64,000 nucleotides of DNA from DATFMH01 sp035267045 (GTDB lineage: Bacteria > Bacteroidota > Rhodothermia > Balneolales > DATFMH01), in assembly GCA_035267045.1 (NCBI GenBank), contig DATFMH010000063.1:1-64000 (forward strand), read 5' to 3'. Shown in pieces: positions 42,778-51,106 of this stretch. A program made the translations under genes and the position numbers. Each line of letters starts with the position of its first letter. The stretch's first letter is position 1. The notes under the pieces were generated by a model, which saw nothing but the letters and a program-made list of their open reading frames with translations, was not told the origin of the DNA and did no database searches.

Positions 42778-43413
42778 ATGAAAAAATACCGGGCGATCGT
42801 TTTATGTGACGGTGAACCTCCTTCAAAAAATCTCATTACCGAGGAGATGAACAATAGCGACTTGTTTATCGTTACGGACGGGGGGGCTTACACTGTGCTA
42901 AAATATAATCTGACACCTGATATCATTATTGGCGATATGGACAGCTTCACCGACAGTGACGCTCATTCATTTACCGTCATAAAGGATAATGATCAGGAAA
43001 CTAACGATCTTGAGAAGGCCTTAAACTTTGCTCTCAAGCAAGAATGTACAGATGTCATCGTACTGGGCGCCTCCGGCCAGCGTGTTGATCATACATTAAA
43101 GAATCTTTCGGTCCTTAAACAATTTACACCGAAATTCATGTCTATTGCTTTTCGTGACTCATACGGACTACTGTTCCTGCTGCCTAAGAAATATACCGTT
43201 TATCAACCTATTGGTACTGTTATCTCCCTTTTCCCTTTGTCCGGTAAAGTGGAAGGAATTAAAACCACCGGCTTGAAATATCCCCTTGATTACGAAACAC
43301 TGGAAAACGGTGTAAGAGATGGTTCTTCGAATATAGTAGCACAATATCCGGCAGAAATAAGTTATGAAAGAGGAGATTTACTTATTTTTATAGGTGATAA
43401 TTCCGATATTTAA
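42778..43413 (+). CDS. Thiamine pyrophosphokinase
   Basis: A 211-residue protein of the TPK family. 'IVLCDGEPPS' at the start, 'LFIVTDGGAYTVLKYNLTPDIIIGDMDSF' at about 29-57 (the D-GA and GDMDS catalytic motifs), 'DQETNDLEKALNFAL' and 'DVIVLGASGQRVDHTLKNL' match the catalytic domain. The beta-rich C-terminal part 'ISLFPLSGKVEGIKTTGLKYPL' matches the thiamine-binding domain. It transfers a pyrophosphoryl group from ATP to thiamine. It lies 42 bp before a sodium symporter gene, which might import thiamine or a precursor (inference). No TPP riboswitch was recognised upstream. Confidence 0.95.
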   Translation: MKKYRAIVLCDGEPPSKNLITEEMNNSDLFIVTDGGAYTVLKYNLTPDIIIGDMDSFTDSDAHSFTVIKDNDQETNDLEKALNFALKQECTDVIVLGASGQRVDHTLKNLSVLKQFTPKFMSIAFRDSYGLLFLLPKKYTVYQPIGTVISLFPLSGKVEGIKTTGLKYPLDYETLENGVRDGSSNIVAQYPAEISYERGDLLIFIGDNSDI

Positions 43414-43455
43414 GCCCGAACTTGCCAACATTAAACTCAACAAAAATTCAGAACT

Positions 43456-44904
43456 GTGCATATTAACTTCAGTTATATCGACTGGGCTATCGTATTGGTC
43501 TATTTTGTGGCCATTGTCTGGCTGAGCCTGAAAAAACAATGGCAGGATGTCGATGAAGAAACGTTTCTGCTTTCCGGCCGAAAAATGACCTTGCCGGCTT
43601 TTATTGCTACACTTGTATCCACATGGTACGGTGGTATTCTCGGAGTGGGAGAATATAGTTATCAGTATGGTGTTTCCGAATGGATCTTGCTTGGACTGCC
43701 GTTTTACGTTTTCTCTATCCTTTTTGCCTACCTGCTCGCCGAGAAAATACGTCATAACCCGGCATTATCGATACCGGAAGCACTAAGCAACCAATACGGA
43801 TCCAGGGCAGGAAATACGTCGGCTCTTGGTGTTTTTATTCTGGTAAGTCCGGCACCATATATCCTCATGTTGGGACTGCTTTTTCAATTTATGTTTGGCG
43901 GAAACGGGAACATGCTTATTTATGCCATACTCGTATCACTTTTTTCCGTTCTGTATGTGAGTTTCGGGGGCTTTGATGCTGTGGTTCGTACCGACGACTT
44001 ACAGGTTATATTAATGTATGTCGGATTTTTTGTACTGCTTTTTTATGCATGGCATGTTTTTGGAAGTCCTGTCAAACTCTGGAACCATGTTCCTGAAAAA
44101 TACAAGGATTTTACCGGTGGCCATTCAATCCAGTATATCCTGGTATGGTTTTTCATCGCTCTATGGACGTTTGTCGATCCGAGCTTTCACCAACGTGCCG
44201 CTGCTGCCCGAACACCCGAGGTAGCGAAAAAGGGTATTTTATACTCAGTCCTGTTCTGGACAGTTTTCGATTTTCTTTCTTTGAGTTGTGGTGTATACGG
44301 TTTTAAAATATTGGGACACATCGACAAACCGGCCATGGTCTATCCCTATCTCGCAGATAAAATTCTTCCGGTAGGGATGCGCGGGTTGTTCTATGTAGCA
44401 TTATTAGCCACTATTATGTCGACATTGGATAGTTATCTCTTTTTATCCGGACAAACTCTCGGACGGGATTTGCTGGCAAAAATATTTCCGAAAGCTCCAA
44501 GGGTTCTGTTAACCCGGGTAAGTGTACTTCTGGCCGCGGCCCTGGGAATACTGCTTATCGTTCTCTATCCCAGTGTCATATCATTATGGTATGTTATCGG
44601 TTCCGTGATGATTCCGGGATTATTAATACCTGTTTTGGGAATTTATCTACCCATATTTCGACTTAAACGGGAATATGTTTTACCATTGATGATATTAAGT
44701 ACGGGCATTTCAATACTATGGCTGGGTTTGGGAAGTTTTCATGCTTCTGAAAAATATTCTGAAGCATTTTTGGGCATTGAACCATTTTATCCCGGTATGC
44801 TTGTCAGTTTTGTGTTATGGATCATCGGCAGGGATAAAGAAGCGGAGGAGACAATTTACATGCCTGCGGATGAAAATAGCTATGCAGAAACAGCTAATGA
44901 CTAA
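43456..44904 (+). CDS. Sodium:solute symporter family transporter
   Basis: A 482-residue integral membrane protein starting at GTG, with about 13 hydrophobic segments. SSS-family markers: 'YFVAIVWLSLKKQWQDVDEETFLLSGRKMTLPAFIATLVSTWYGG' near the N-terminus (the 'F.a.R.l' and unwound-helix 1 region), 'SVLYVSFGGFDAVVRTDDLQVILMYVGF' in the middle and 'ALLATIMSTLDSYLFLSGQTLGRDLL' around helix 8. These use a Na+ gradient to import sugars, amino acids, vitamins or carboxylates; the substrate cannot be read. Being downstream of thiamine pyrophosphokinase, thiamine-related import is possible. It ends by overlapping the convergent gene by four bases. Confidence 0.93.
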   Translation: MHINFSYIDWAIVLVYFVAIVWLSLKKQWQDVDEETFLLSGRKMTLPAFIATLVSTWYGGILGVGEYSYQYGVSEWILLGLPFYVFSILFAYLLAEKIRHNPALSIPEALSNQYGSRAGNTSALGVFILVSPAPYILMLGLLFQFMFGGNGNMLIYAILVSLFSVLYVSFGGFDAVVRTDDLQVILMYVGFFVLLFYAWHVFGSPVKLWNHVPEKYKDFTGGHSIQYILVWFFIALWTFVDPSFHQRAAAARTPEVAKKGILYSVLFWTVFDFLSLSCGVYGFKILGHIDKPAMVYPYLADKILPVGMRGLFYVALLATIMSTLDSYLFLSGQTLGRDLLAKIFPKAPRVLLTRVSVLLAAALGILLIVLYPSVISLWYVIGSVMIPGLLIPVLGIYLPIFRLKREYVLPLMILSTGISILWLGLGSFHASEKYSEAFLGIEPFYPGMLVSFVLWIIGRDKEAEETIYMPADENSYAETAND

Positions 44905-45185
44905 CGGTTTTTGAGGATATGCGATAGGTTAAGCTTGTGAATGGGGATTAAATATTTTGATTCAAATGCATCTTTCTGAATCCCCAATTCACCGGTGCCT
45001 CTGAAGTCAACCACACAATAGGACTCAATCATATTCACAATTTCACCAACACCATAAAATTCCGGACATGGTCCGTAATATACCAAATCACCCAGACTCA
45101 AGTCATTGTTAGCTCTTCGGTAATAAGGAAGTATTACCGGCAGGCGTTCAATTCGATATGGTAAATTTTTCTTTGGACTTTCCAT
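44901..45185 (-). CDS. Small uncharacterised protein, SH3-like fold suspected
   Basis: A 94-residue soluble protein of no family I recognise. 'LSLGDLVYYGPCPEFYGVGEIVNMIESYCVVDFRGTGELGIQKDAFESKYLIPI' (about 29-83) has the rhythm of a small beta-barrel: 'GD.V.....fG.G.v..i.....vdF...G', like KOW/Tudor/SH3-like nucleic-acid or protein-binding domains such as the C-terminal part of UvrD-type helicases. It is the last gene of the porX-tsaE transcript, 21 bp after tsaE, and its 3' end overlaps the convergent symporter gene by four bases. Confidence 0.6.
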   Translation of the reverse strand: MESPKKNLPYRIERLPVILPYYRRANNDLSLGDLVYYGPCPEFYGVGEIVNMIESYCVVDFRGTGELGIQKDAFESKYLIPIHKLNLSHILKNR

Positions 45186-45206
45186 GATTTTGGTTCAATA
45201 TAAGCC

Positions 45207-45683
45207 TTATTCTTCTTTTTTACGGTATAAAATATGTCTCTTATTTTTTGAAATATGCTTCATTTCGATCCATACAGCCTCTTCCGGGATGATACCCGGG
45301 ATCTTTTCGGGCCACTCTATAAAACAAACTCCTTCGCCGTAGAAATATTCTTCAACACCAATTTCAAGTGCTTCCATTTCCGATTTCAACCTGTAAAAAT
45401 CGAAATGATAAACAGGGATCTTACCTTCCTTGTATTCATGAATCAAGGTAAATGTGGGAGAACTCACATTGCCGGGGTTATTACCCAGTGCACGGGCAAC
45501 TCCCTTGACAAAGTGTGTTTTACCGGCACCCAGATCCCCGGTAAGGCAAACCACGTCGCCCGCCTCAAGTTTGCCGGCTAATTCCTCTGCCATTTTAAAC
45601 GTCTCTTCAATGGAAGAACTGGTAAGTTCTTTTCCCAATAGCTCATTGAAACGTTCAATTGTTGATTCCATGCTTACATTCAT
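45207..45683 (-). CDS. tsaE: tRNA threonylcarbamoyladenosine synthesis ATPase TsaE
   Basis: A 158-residue P-loop ATPase. 'AGDVVCLTGDLGAGKTHFVKGVARALG' contains Walker A (GDLGAGKT). 'VSSPTFTLIHEYKEGKIPVYHFDFYRL' is the TsaE-specific 'SPTF.L...Y' block with the HxDxYR element, and 'VCFIEWPEKI' supplies the conserved Glu-Trp-Pro. With TsaB and TsaD it drives t6A37 formation in ANN-decoding tRNAs. It lies 38 bp after porX, and both are on the minus strand. Confidence 0.96.
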   Translation of the reverse strand: MNVSMESTIERFNELLGKELTSSSIEETFKMAEELAGKLEAGDVVCLTGDLGAGKTHFVKGVARALGNNPGNVSSPTFTLIHEYKEGKIPVYHFDFYRLKSEMEALEIGVEEYFYGEGVCFIEWPEKIPGIIPEEAVWIEMKHISKNKRHILYRKKEE

Positions 45684-45721
45684 TTTTCCTGATCCGGTCT
45701 AATACAAGAATAGTAATGTTA

Positions 45722-47269
45722 TCATTTCGATCGCATTGTTACAACCGGTAAAATCATTTCTTCCATCGAGGCGCCACCATGTTGAAAAGTGTCCCTGTAC
45801 TTATTCTGATACCGGTGATAGTTGGTTGGATAAACGAAATAATAATCTTCTTTGGCAAATATGTAATTTGTCGTAACACCACCACGGGGTAACATATAAT
45901 CCGACGGATTATTAATCATGATAGCTGCGTCTTTATCACATTTGAGATTCCGTCCGTATTTGTAGCGCAGGCTTGTGGACGTATCGCGGTCACCCAACAC
46001 ACGGGTATCGCGAAGCGCCCGTACTGATCCATGATCGGTCGTAACGACTATAGTCACATCCTGTTCCGAAAGTGTTTTGAAAATTTCCAGTAAAGCCGAA
46101 TGTTCAAACCATGTTTTTGTCAATGCACGGAAAGCCGGTACATCAGGCGCTATTTCCTTAAGAACTTCCGAGTCGGAGCGGGTATGGACCAGCGTATCTA
46201 CGAAATTAAATACAAATGCACTCAACGGGGTCTGGGTATAATTTAAAATACGGTCCGCCAGTTTTCGTCCCTCGTCCGTCTGTAAAATTTTTTCATATTT
46301 GGGTGTAAAATTATATCTGCCTCTTTTGATCTGGAGTTCTAAAAGTTCCCCTTCGAACCGGTTCAGGGATGATTCGTTGTCATCCGTCGTTTCCCACAAT
46401 CCCGGGTAATATTTTTCTATTTCATTGGGATATAAGCCAGAGAATATGGCATTTCTGGCATACGGAGTTGCCGTAGGTAAAATCGAGTAATAAAAATCTG
46501 TTTGAATATTGTACATCTCTGTTAACAGGCTTTCAAACACCAGCCATTGATCGTACCGCATACAATCGATAACAAAGAACATCGTAGTTTTTCCCTCATC
46601 CAGCAAAGGCCTGATATGTTGTTTGACTATATCCGGCGATAAAACGGGACGATCCGGTATATCTTCACGAAGCCAATAATAGTATTCCCGTTCAATAAAC
46701 TTACCGAACTCACGATTAGCCTGTTGATATTGATCATCTAAAACCTGCCGCAATGCTTCATCTTCTCTCGGTAGTTCGAGATCCCAGCCCGTAAGTCGTT
46801 TGTAGACATTTATCCATTCGTTCCAATCTAGATCACCGGATAAATTCATCGATATGTCATTAAAACTTCGAAGATACGCCTGGGCTGATTTCTCATTTCT
46901 GATTCGGTTGCGATCCAGAATCCGTTTAACAGTCAGTAGTATTTGATTCGGGTTGACCGGTTTTATCAGGTAATCAGAAATTTTGGCTCCGATGGCATCA
47001 TCCATAATGGACTCTTCCTCGTTCTTTGTGATCATAACAACGGGTAAAGATGGCTGTAAAGCTTTTATATTGCTAAGAGTAGCCAATCCATCCATTCCCG
47101 GCATATGCTCATCAAGAAATACGATATCAAAGTTTTTCTCCCTGATACTCGTAAGCGCATCCTCTCCATTCGTCACCGGTGTAACTTCGAATCCTTTTTT
47201 TTCTAAAAAAATAATATGCGGACGAAGATGATCGATTTCGTCGTCAGCCCATAATATAGTTGCTGTCAT
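45722..47269 (-). CDS. porX: PorX: response regulator with PglZ phosphatase domain (T9SS regulator)
   Basis: I take the ATG at 47269, three codons inside an open frame that begins with TTG, giving 515 residues starting 'MTATILWADDEID' as expected. An N-terminal receiver domain (about 1-118) has phospho-Asp53 in 'DIVFLDEHMPGMDGL', Thr in 'VVMITKNEE' and Lys in 'YLIKPVNP'. A linker and a PglZ/alkaline-phosphatase-like domain (about 155-515) follow, with 'MFFVIDCMRYDQWLVFE', 'SILPTATPYARNAIFSG' and 'VVTTDHGSVRAL' (metal-binding Asp and His). PorX, phosphorylated by PorY, controls type IX secretion in Porphyromonas gingivalis. This response-regulator plus PglZ architecture is essentially diagnostic. 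Confidence 0.94.
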   Translation of the reverse strand: MTATILWADDEIDHLRPHIIFLEKKGFEVTPVTNGEDALTSIREKNFDIVFLDEHMPGMDGLATLSNIKALQPSLPVVMITKNEEESIMDDAIGAKISDYLIKPVNPNQILLTVKRILDRNRIRNEKSAQAYLRSFNDISMNLSGDLDWNEWINVYKRLTGWDLELPREDEALRQVLDDQYQQANREFGKFIEREYYYWLREDIPDRPVLSPDIVKQHIRPLLDEGKTTMFFVIDCMRYDQWLVFESLLTEMYNIQTDFYYSILPTATPYARNAIFSGLYPNEIEKYYPGLWETTDDNESSLNRFEGELLELQIKRGRYNFTPKYEKILQTDEGRKLADRILNYTQTPLSAFVFNFVDTLVHTRSDSEVLKEIAPDVPAFRALTKTWFEHSALLEIFKTLSEQDVTIVVTTDHGSVRALRDTRVLGDRDTSTSLRYKYGRNLKCDKDAAIMINNPSDYMLPRGGVTTNYIFAKEDYYFVYPTNYHRYQNKYRDTFQHGGASMEEMILPVVTMRSK

Positions 47270-47297
47270 ACTTCTCAATTCATGATTGAATAACTTA

Positions 47298-47831
47298 TTA
47301 TAAAGTTATATGCATTTTTAATTTCTCAAATTTTTTTTTCCCGATGCCTTTCACCAATGTCAGTGATTTAAGCTTCTTGAAAGGACCGTGTTTTGTTCTG
47401 TAATCTATTATCTTTTGAGCAGTTTTTGGCCCAATCCCTCTTAAGGATTGCAATGCTTCCAAACCTGATGAATTTATAGAAATTAACTCATTAGGCTGAC
47501 TCTTTTTGGATTTTTTTTGTGCTATCTTCTTAACATTATGGAATGCTTCACCTTGGTGAAACGACTTTTTCGTATGTTTATTTTTTATAGCACCGGTTTT
47601 GTAATAAGTTATCTTCCTGATTGAGTCTCTACGCCTCGCTGCCGCAAGTTTTTTCCGGTACTCTTTTCGAAGTGGCGCATAATAAGCTTTATCATATTTC
47701 TGACGAGGGGAAAGAAATAAATTAATCAGACTTATCACAGCCACAAATGTTACAATCAGAACAATGAACCGTCTTTCTCCGGGTGTTATATTCAAACGTT
47801 CGAGTAAAAAAAACAGTTTCCTTTTCAACAT
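47298..47831 (-). CDS. ComEA-like helix-hairpin-helix protein with membrane anchor
   Basis: A 177-residue protein with a single membrane helix (about 23-41, 'FIVLIVTFVAVISLINLFL'), a very basic linker (about 45-112, many Lys/Arg), and a C-terminal pair of helix-hairpin-helix motifs at about 115-175: 'ISINSSGLEALQSLRGIGPKTAQKIIDYRTKHGPF' and 'LTLVKGIGKKKFEKLK'. This is the ComEA layout, in which the periplasmic HhH domain binds incoming double-stranded DNA during natural transformation. No other competence gene is near. It is 28 bp upstream of porX and probably begins that transcript. Confidence 0.88.
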   Translation of the reverse strand: MLKRKLFFLLERLNITPGERRFIVLIVTFVAVISLINLFLSPRQKYDKAYYAPLRKEYRKKLAAARRRDSIRKITYYKTGAIKNKHTKKSFHQGEAFHNVKKIAQKKSKKSQPNELISINSSGLEALQSLRGIGPKTAQKIIDYRTKHGPFKKLKSLTLVKGIGKKKFEKLKMHITL

Positions 47832-47908
47832 ACCTCAATAATGCTTTAATACCTTTTAAAGTAAGAGGCATTAGTAACGAAAACCTTACAGGCGAATCGA
47901 TGGTTTAC

Positions 47909-47923
47909 CACTCATCATGAGTG
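47909..47923. promoter_or_regulatory. Perfect palindrome in the divergent promoter region
   Basis: CACTCAT-c-ATGAGTG, 15 bases, 78-92 bases upstream of the first gene of the comEA-like/porX/tsaE cluster and about 80 bases before the divergent hydrolase gene. Size and symmetry suit a dimeric repressor operator; no regulator is assigned. Confidence 0.4.
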
Positions 47924-48003
47924 TTGATAAATTTTGCTATTTGAACAAACGGAAATGTTTATCTTCTTTTACGTATCATCATTGGAATCCAAATAACTAA
48001 TTG

Positions 48004-48804
48004 ATGTCAGAAAAATTAACATATAGTTATCACGGTTTATCAGTCAACTATTACAAGTCCGGTTCGGGCACCCCATTAATCATATTACATGGTTGGGGAA
48101 GCAGTGCAAAAGTGATGATGCCACTTGCACAGAATTTATCCGGTTTACGAACCTGCTATGTTTTGGATTTGCCTGGTTTTGGAGAAACACCCGAACCACC
48201 GAATCCTTGGACTATTAATGATTACGCTGATTTGATAGCATCGTTTATCCATGAACGGGGTTTTGAAAAAGCTGGTATACTCGCCCATTCCTTCGGTGGC
48301 AGAATTACACTCAAATTATGCGCCCGGCAGGAGATGAAACCAAAATTGGATAAGATATTGATAACCGGAGGTGCCGGAATGAAACCAAAACGGAGCATGA
48401 AATTTTACTTCCGGAAATACTTCGCCAGGTTTCTGAAGACCCCCACAGTTATTTTACCCGGTCATTTGCGTGAACAGGCTCTTAACCGTTTACGAAAAAC
48501 AGCCATTTGGAAATCCCTTGGCTCAACCGATTACCGGGCATTGGATGGAGTGATGCGCGAGACATTTGTTAAAACCGTTTCGGAATACCTGGAGTCTTTA
48601 CTTCCTTCTATAGATAATGAAGTTTTATTGCTTTGGGGTACGAATGATGACGCTACTCCGTTATATCAGGCAGAGAGAATGGAGAAAGGCCTTAAAAATG
48701 CGGCATTAGTGACCATCGATCACGCCGGTCATTATGCTTTTCTGGATCAACCACATAAATTTAAAATAATTGCTGAGGCCTTCTTTAAAAATGAGACAAA
48801 ATGA
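48004..48804 (+). CDS. Alpha/beta hydrolase
   Basis: The ATG at 48004 is preferred over the preceding in-frame TTG, giving 266 residues. The alpha/beta-hydrolase order is visible: oxyanion loop 'LIILHGWGSSAKVM' (HGWG), strand 4 'YVLDLPGFGETPEP', nucleophile elbow 'AGILAHSFGGRITL' (Ser in HSFGG), acid in 'LLLWGTNDDATPL' (Asp) and catalytic His in 'IDHAGHYAFLDQP'. A cap region with basic residues lies between 130 and 195. The substrate is unknown (ester or C-C hydrolysis). It ends overlapping the hemW start by four bases (ATGA), so the two genes are coupled. Confidence 0.93.
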   Translation: MSEKLTYSYHGLSVNYYKSGSGTPLIILHGWGSSAKVMMPLAQNLSGLRTCYVLDLPGFGETPEPPNPWTINDYADLIASFIHERGFEKAGILAHSFGGRITLKLCARQEMKPKLDKILITGGAGMKPKRSMKFYFRKYFARFLKTPTVILPGHLREQALNRLRKTAIWKSLGSTDYRALDGVMRETFVKTVSEYLESLLPSIDNEVLLLWGTNDDATPLYQAERMEKGLKNAALVTIDHAGHYAFLDQPHKFKIIAEAFFKNETK

Positions 48805-49946
48805 GCGGCCTCTATATTCACATACCTTTTTGTAAACAGGCATGTTCTTACTGTGATTTTTATTTTATCACAAGAACTGAAAAAAAAGACCTGTTTGTTA
48901 ATCGTTTAATCGACGAAATATCGTCGTTCGAGGATTCGGTATACACCGAAGAACCGGTAGATACTATTTACTTTGGCGGAGGTACTCCTTCTTTATTATC
49001 TACCAATGACTTAGAACGTATTCTTAAGAAATTTTCAAGCGTTTTCAACATTCATGAAGTTAAAGAAATAACGTTGGAGATGAATCCCGATGATGTTACG
49101 GCCAACTATCTTCGAGACCTGAAAGAGCTGGGCATTAACCGGGCCAGCATGGGGATCCAATCTTTCCAGCCTGAGTTACTTGAGTTCATGCACAGGGCAC
49201 ATAACAGGGACGAGGCTCTTAAAAGTCTGGAAATATTAGCAAAAACCGGTTTTAATAATTATACCGTTGATCTTATATATGGAAATCCGGGTCAAACAAT
49301 GCAAGATCTCGAACAGGATTTGGATATACTGATGTCCTATAACCCGCCACACGTTTCAGCTTATTCACTGACGGTTGAACCCCGAACACGATTGGGGAAA
49401 ATGGTTCAAATGGGACGCATTTCACCTTTGGAGGAAGAACGGGTCAGTGAACACATGGATTTGATTATTGATAAGTTCCGGTCAATCGGCATTGAACAAT
49501 ACGAAGTTAGTAATTACAGCCGGATTGGTAGTGAAGCCATCCATAATTCCAATTACTGGGAACATCAAAACTATTTAGGTTTCGGGCCGGCTGCCCACTC
49601 TTTTTGGTGGGATGAGTCAAGAGAAAAAGCCGTCCGCTGGCAAAACGAAGCAGATATCAAACAATATGTTAGCTCCGGTAATATATTTGAGAAGTGGGAG
49701 GCCGAACAATTGAATCTGAAATCTCTTGCCGAAGAACGAATCATGCTCGGGTTGCGAACCATCAAAGGGTTACCTGTTGATACGTTAAAAAACGAGTATG
49801 ATTATAATCTCACAGAGGCCCAGGATCAGTATTTGCATTATCTCATCAAGAATGATTTTTTAAAGGAAAGAGATCCTATGCACCTGACGCAAAAAGGCTT
49901 AAAACTTGCTGATCGCATCACACTGGAAATTATAACCCGGGGTTAA
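48801..49946 (+). CDS. hemW: Radical SAM haem chaperone HemW
   Basis: A 381-residue radical SAM protein. The 4Fe-4S motif is 'GLYIHIPFCKQACSYCDFYF' (CxxxCxxC plus the extra Phe position). 'DTIYFGGGTPSLLS' is the SAM-binding GGGTP, followed by 'EITLEMNPDDV', 'INRASMGIQSFQPELL', 'NYTVDLIYGNPGQT' and 'EQYEVSNYSRIG'. A C-terminal HemN-like domain begins near residue 300. HemW was long annotated as an oxygen-independent coproporphyrinogen oxidase, but lacks the extra cysteine and acts as a haem-insertion chaperone. Length (about 380) and lack of the N-terminal HemN extension support HemW. Confidence 0.95.
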   Translation: MSGLYIHIPFCKQACSYCDFYFITRTEKKDLFVNRLIDEISSFEDSVYTEEPVDTIYFGGGTPSLLSTNDLERILKKFSSVFNIHEVKEITLEMNPDDVTANYLRDLKELGINRASMGIQSFQPELLEFMHRAHNRDEALKSLEILAKTGFNNYTVDLIYGNPGQTMQDLEQDLDILMSYNPPHVSAYSLTVEPRTRLGKMVQMGRISPLEEERVSEHMDLIIDKFRSIGIEQYEVSNYSRIGSEAIHNSNYWEHQNYLGFGPAAHSFWWDESREKAVRWQNEADIKQYVSSGNIFEKWEAEQLNLKSLAEERIMLGLRTIKGLPVDTLKNEYDYNLTEAQDQYLHYLIKNDFLKERDPMHLTQKGLKLADRITLEIITRG

Positions 49947-50069
49947 ACCTTTCAATTTATTCCTTTTTATGCATTGCATTTATGTACAGAAAGAGCCATT
50001 ATTACACTTGTAAATCACGGGAGAAAAGGGCTTTTTTACGATATTTGATCTTCAAAAAAATTTGGTACT

Positions 50070-51065
50070 ATGACGCAAAGTTTATATTCACTTTTGAATA
50101 ATATAATTGATTATGCGGGATTATTCCCGCCTGCTCAATTATCGCTTGATAAAGCTATTCATAATTTTGCCAGATATAGAAAAGGATCTGATCACTGGAT
50201 GTTGTCGCGATTTATTGTTCCGGCCGGCATGTTGAAAGATCTGACAATTTATTCTGAAGAACTATTCACGGATACCCCCCCTTTTGATTTTTCAGTCACA
50301 GGCAGTAAAGGGGATACGGTTTCAGAATTCATTAATAATCTTAAGTCAGATCTTGAGAATATTCAAAAATTTCATGAGGATAATCCGGGTTTGGTAACAA
50401 CCCAAATTTATGAAACAAAATTACCGATCGAATTGATCAAAGGCCATGATAAAAAAGCTATCTGGCAACTCCTTGATGAAGTTATGAATCAAATAGAGAA
50501 TAATTCACCCAACCCGGTATCGGTTTTTTATGAATCCGCATTTGATGAAAATTATCAAATGGATAATATTATTGTTATGGATGCGCTGGCCGAACACCAG
50601 TTAAAAATCAGCAAAGCCAGTAAACTCAATAACTATCTAATGACCGGATTCAAACTTCGATGCGGAGGAGTAAAAGCCCATATGTTCCCATCCTCCGATC
50701 AGGTCGTATTTGCCATTAATCATGCTATTCAGGGTGGTTTAACCATGAAAGCTACAGCCGGGTTACATCATCCAATCCGGCATTTTAACCAATCTGTAAA
50801 TACTAAGATGTACGGATTCTTTAATCTTTTCATTGGGGCAATATTAAGCCGGACCCACGGGTTGAACGATGAACAACTGAAATCCATTATCGAAGAGGAG
50901 GATGTGAATAATTTCACATTTGAAAATGAATGTATTCGATGGAAAGATTACGAAGCTGACATCGAACAAATTGATAACGCAAGGAGAGAATTCATTGTAT
51001 CGTACGGAAGCTGCAGCTTTGACGAACCTCGTGATGATTTGAGAGAGTTTGGCTTAATGCCGTAA
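50070..51065 (+). CDS. Uncharacterised conserved-looking protein paired with fumarylacetoacetase
   Basis: A 331-residue soluble protein without a named family I can give. Distinctive pieces: 'IDYAGLFPPAQLSLDKAIHNFARY' at the N-terminus, 'SRFIVPAGML' (about 46-55), 'TGFKLRCGGVKAHMFPSSDQVVFAINHAI' (about 192-220), 'LTMKATAGLHHPIRHFN' (about 224-240) and 'MYGFFNLFIGAIL'. The succession of short strands ending in K.R.GG, KATAGLHHP and a hydrophobic strand suggests a TIM-barrel-like enzyme. It lies 41 bp before fahA on the same strand and is surely co-transcribed. I recall similar proteins in other phyla with the same neighbour, but function is unknown. Confidence 0.8.
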   Translation: MTQSLYSLLNNIIDYAGLFPPAQLSLDKAIHNFARYRKGSDHWMLSRFIVPAGMLKDLTIYSEELFTDTPPFDFSVTGSKGDTVSEFINNLKSDLENIQKFHEDNPGLVTTQIYETKLPIELIKGHDKKAIWQLLDEVMNQIENNSPNPVSVFYESAFDENYQMDNIIVMDALAEHQLKISKASKLNNYLMTGFKLRCGGVKAHMFPSSDQVVFAINHAIQGGLTMKATAGLHHPIRHFNQSVNTKMYGFFNLFIGAILSRTHGLNDEQLKSIIEEEDVNNFTFENECIRWKDYEADIEQIDNARREFIVSYGSCSFDEPRDDLREFGLMP

Positions 51066-51106
51066 GAGAATATTATTAACTATTAATAAAAAGCCATTAT
51101 TTACCT

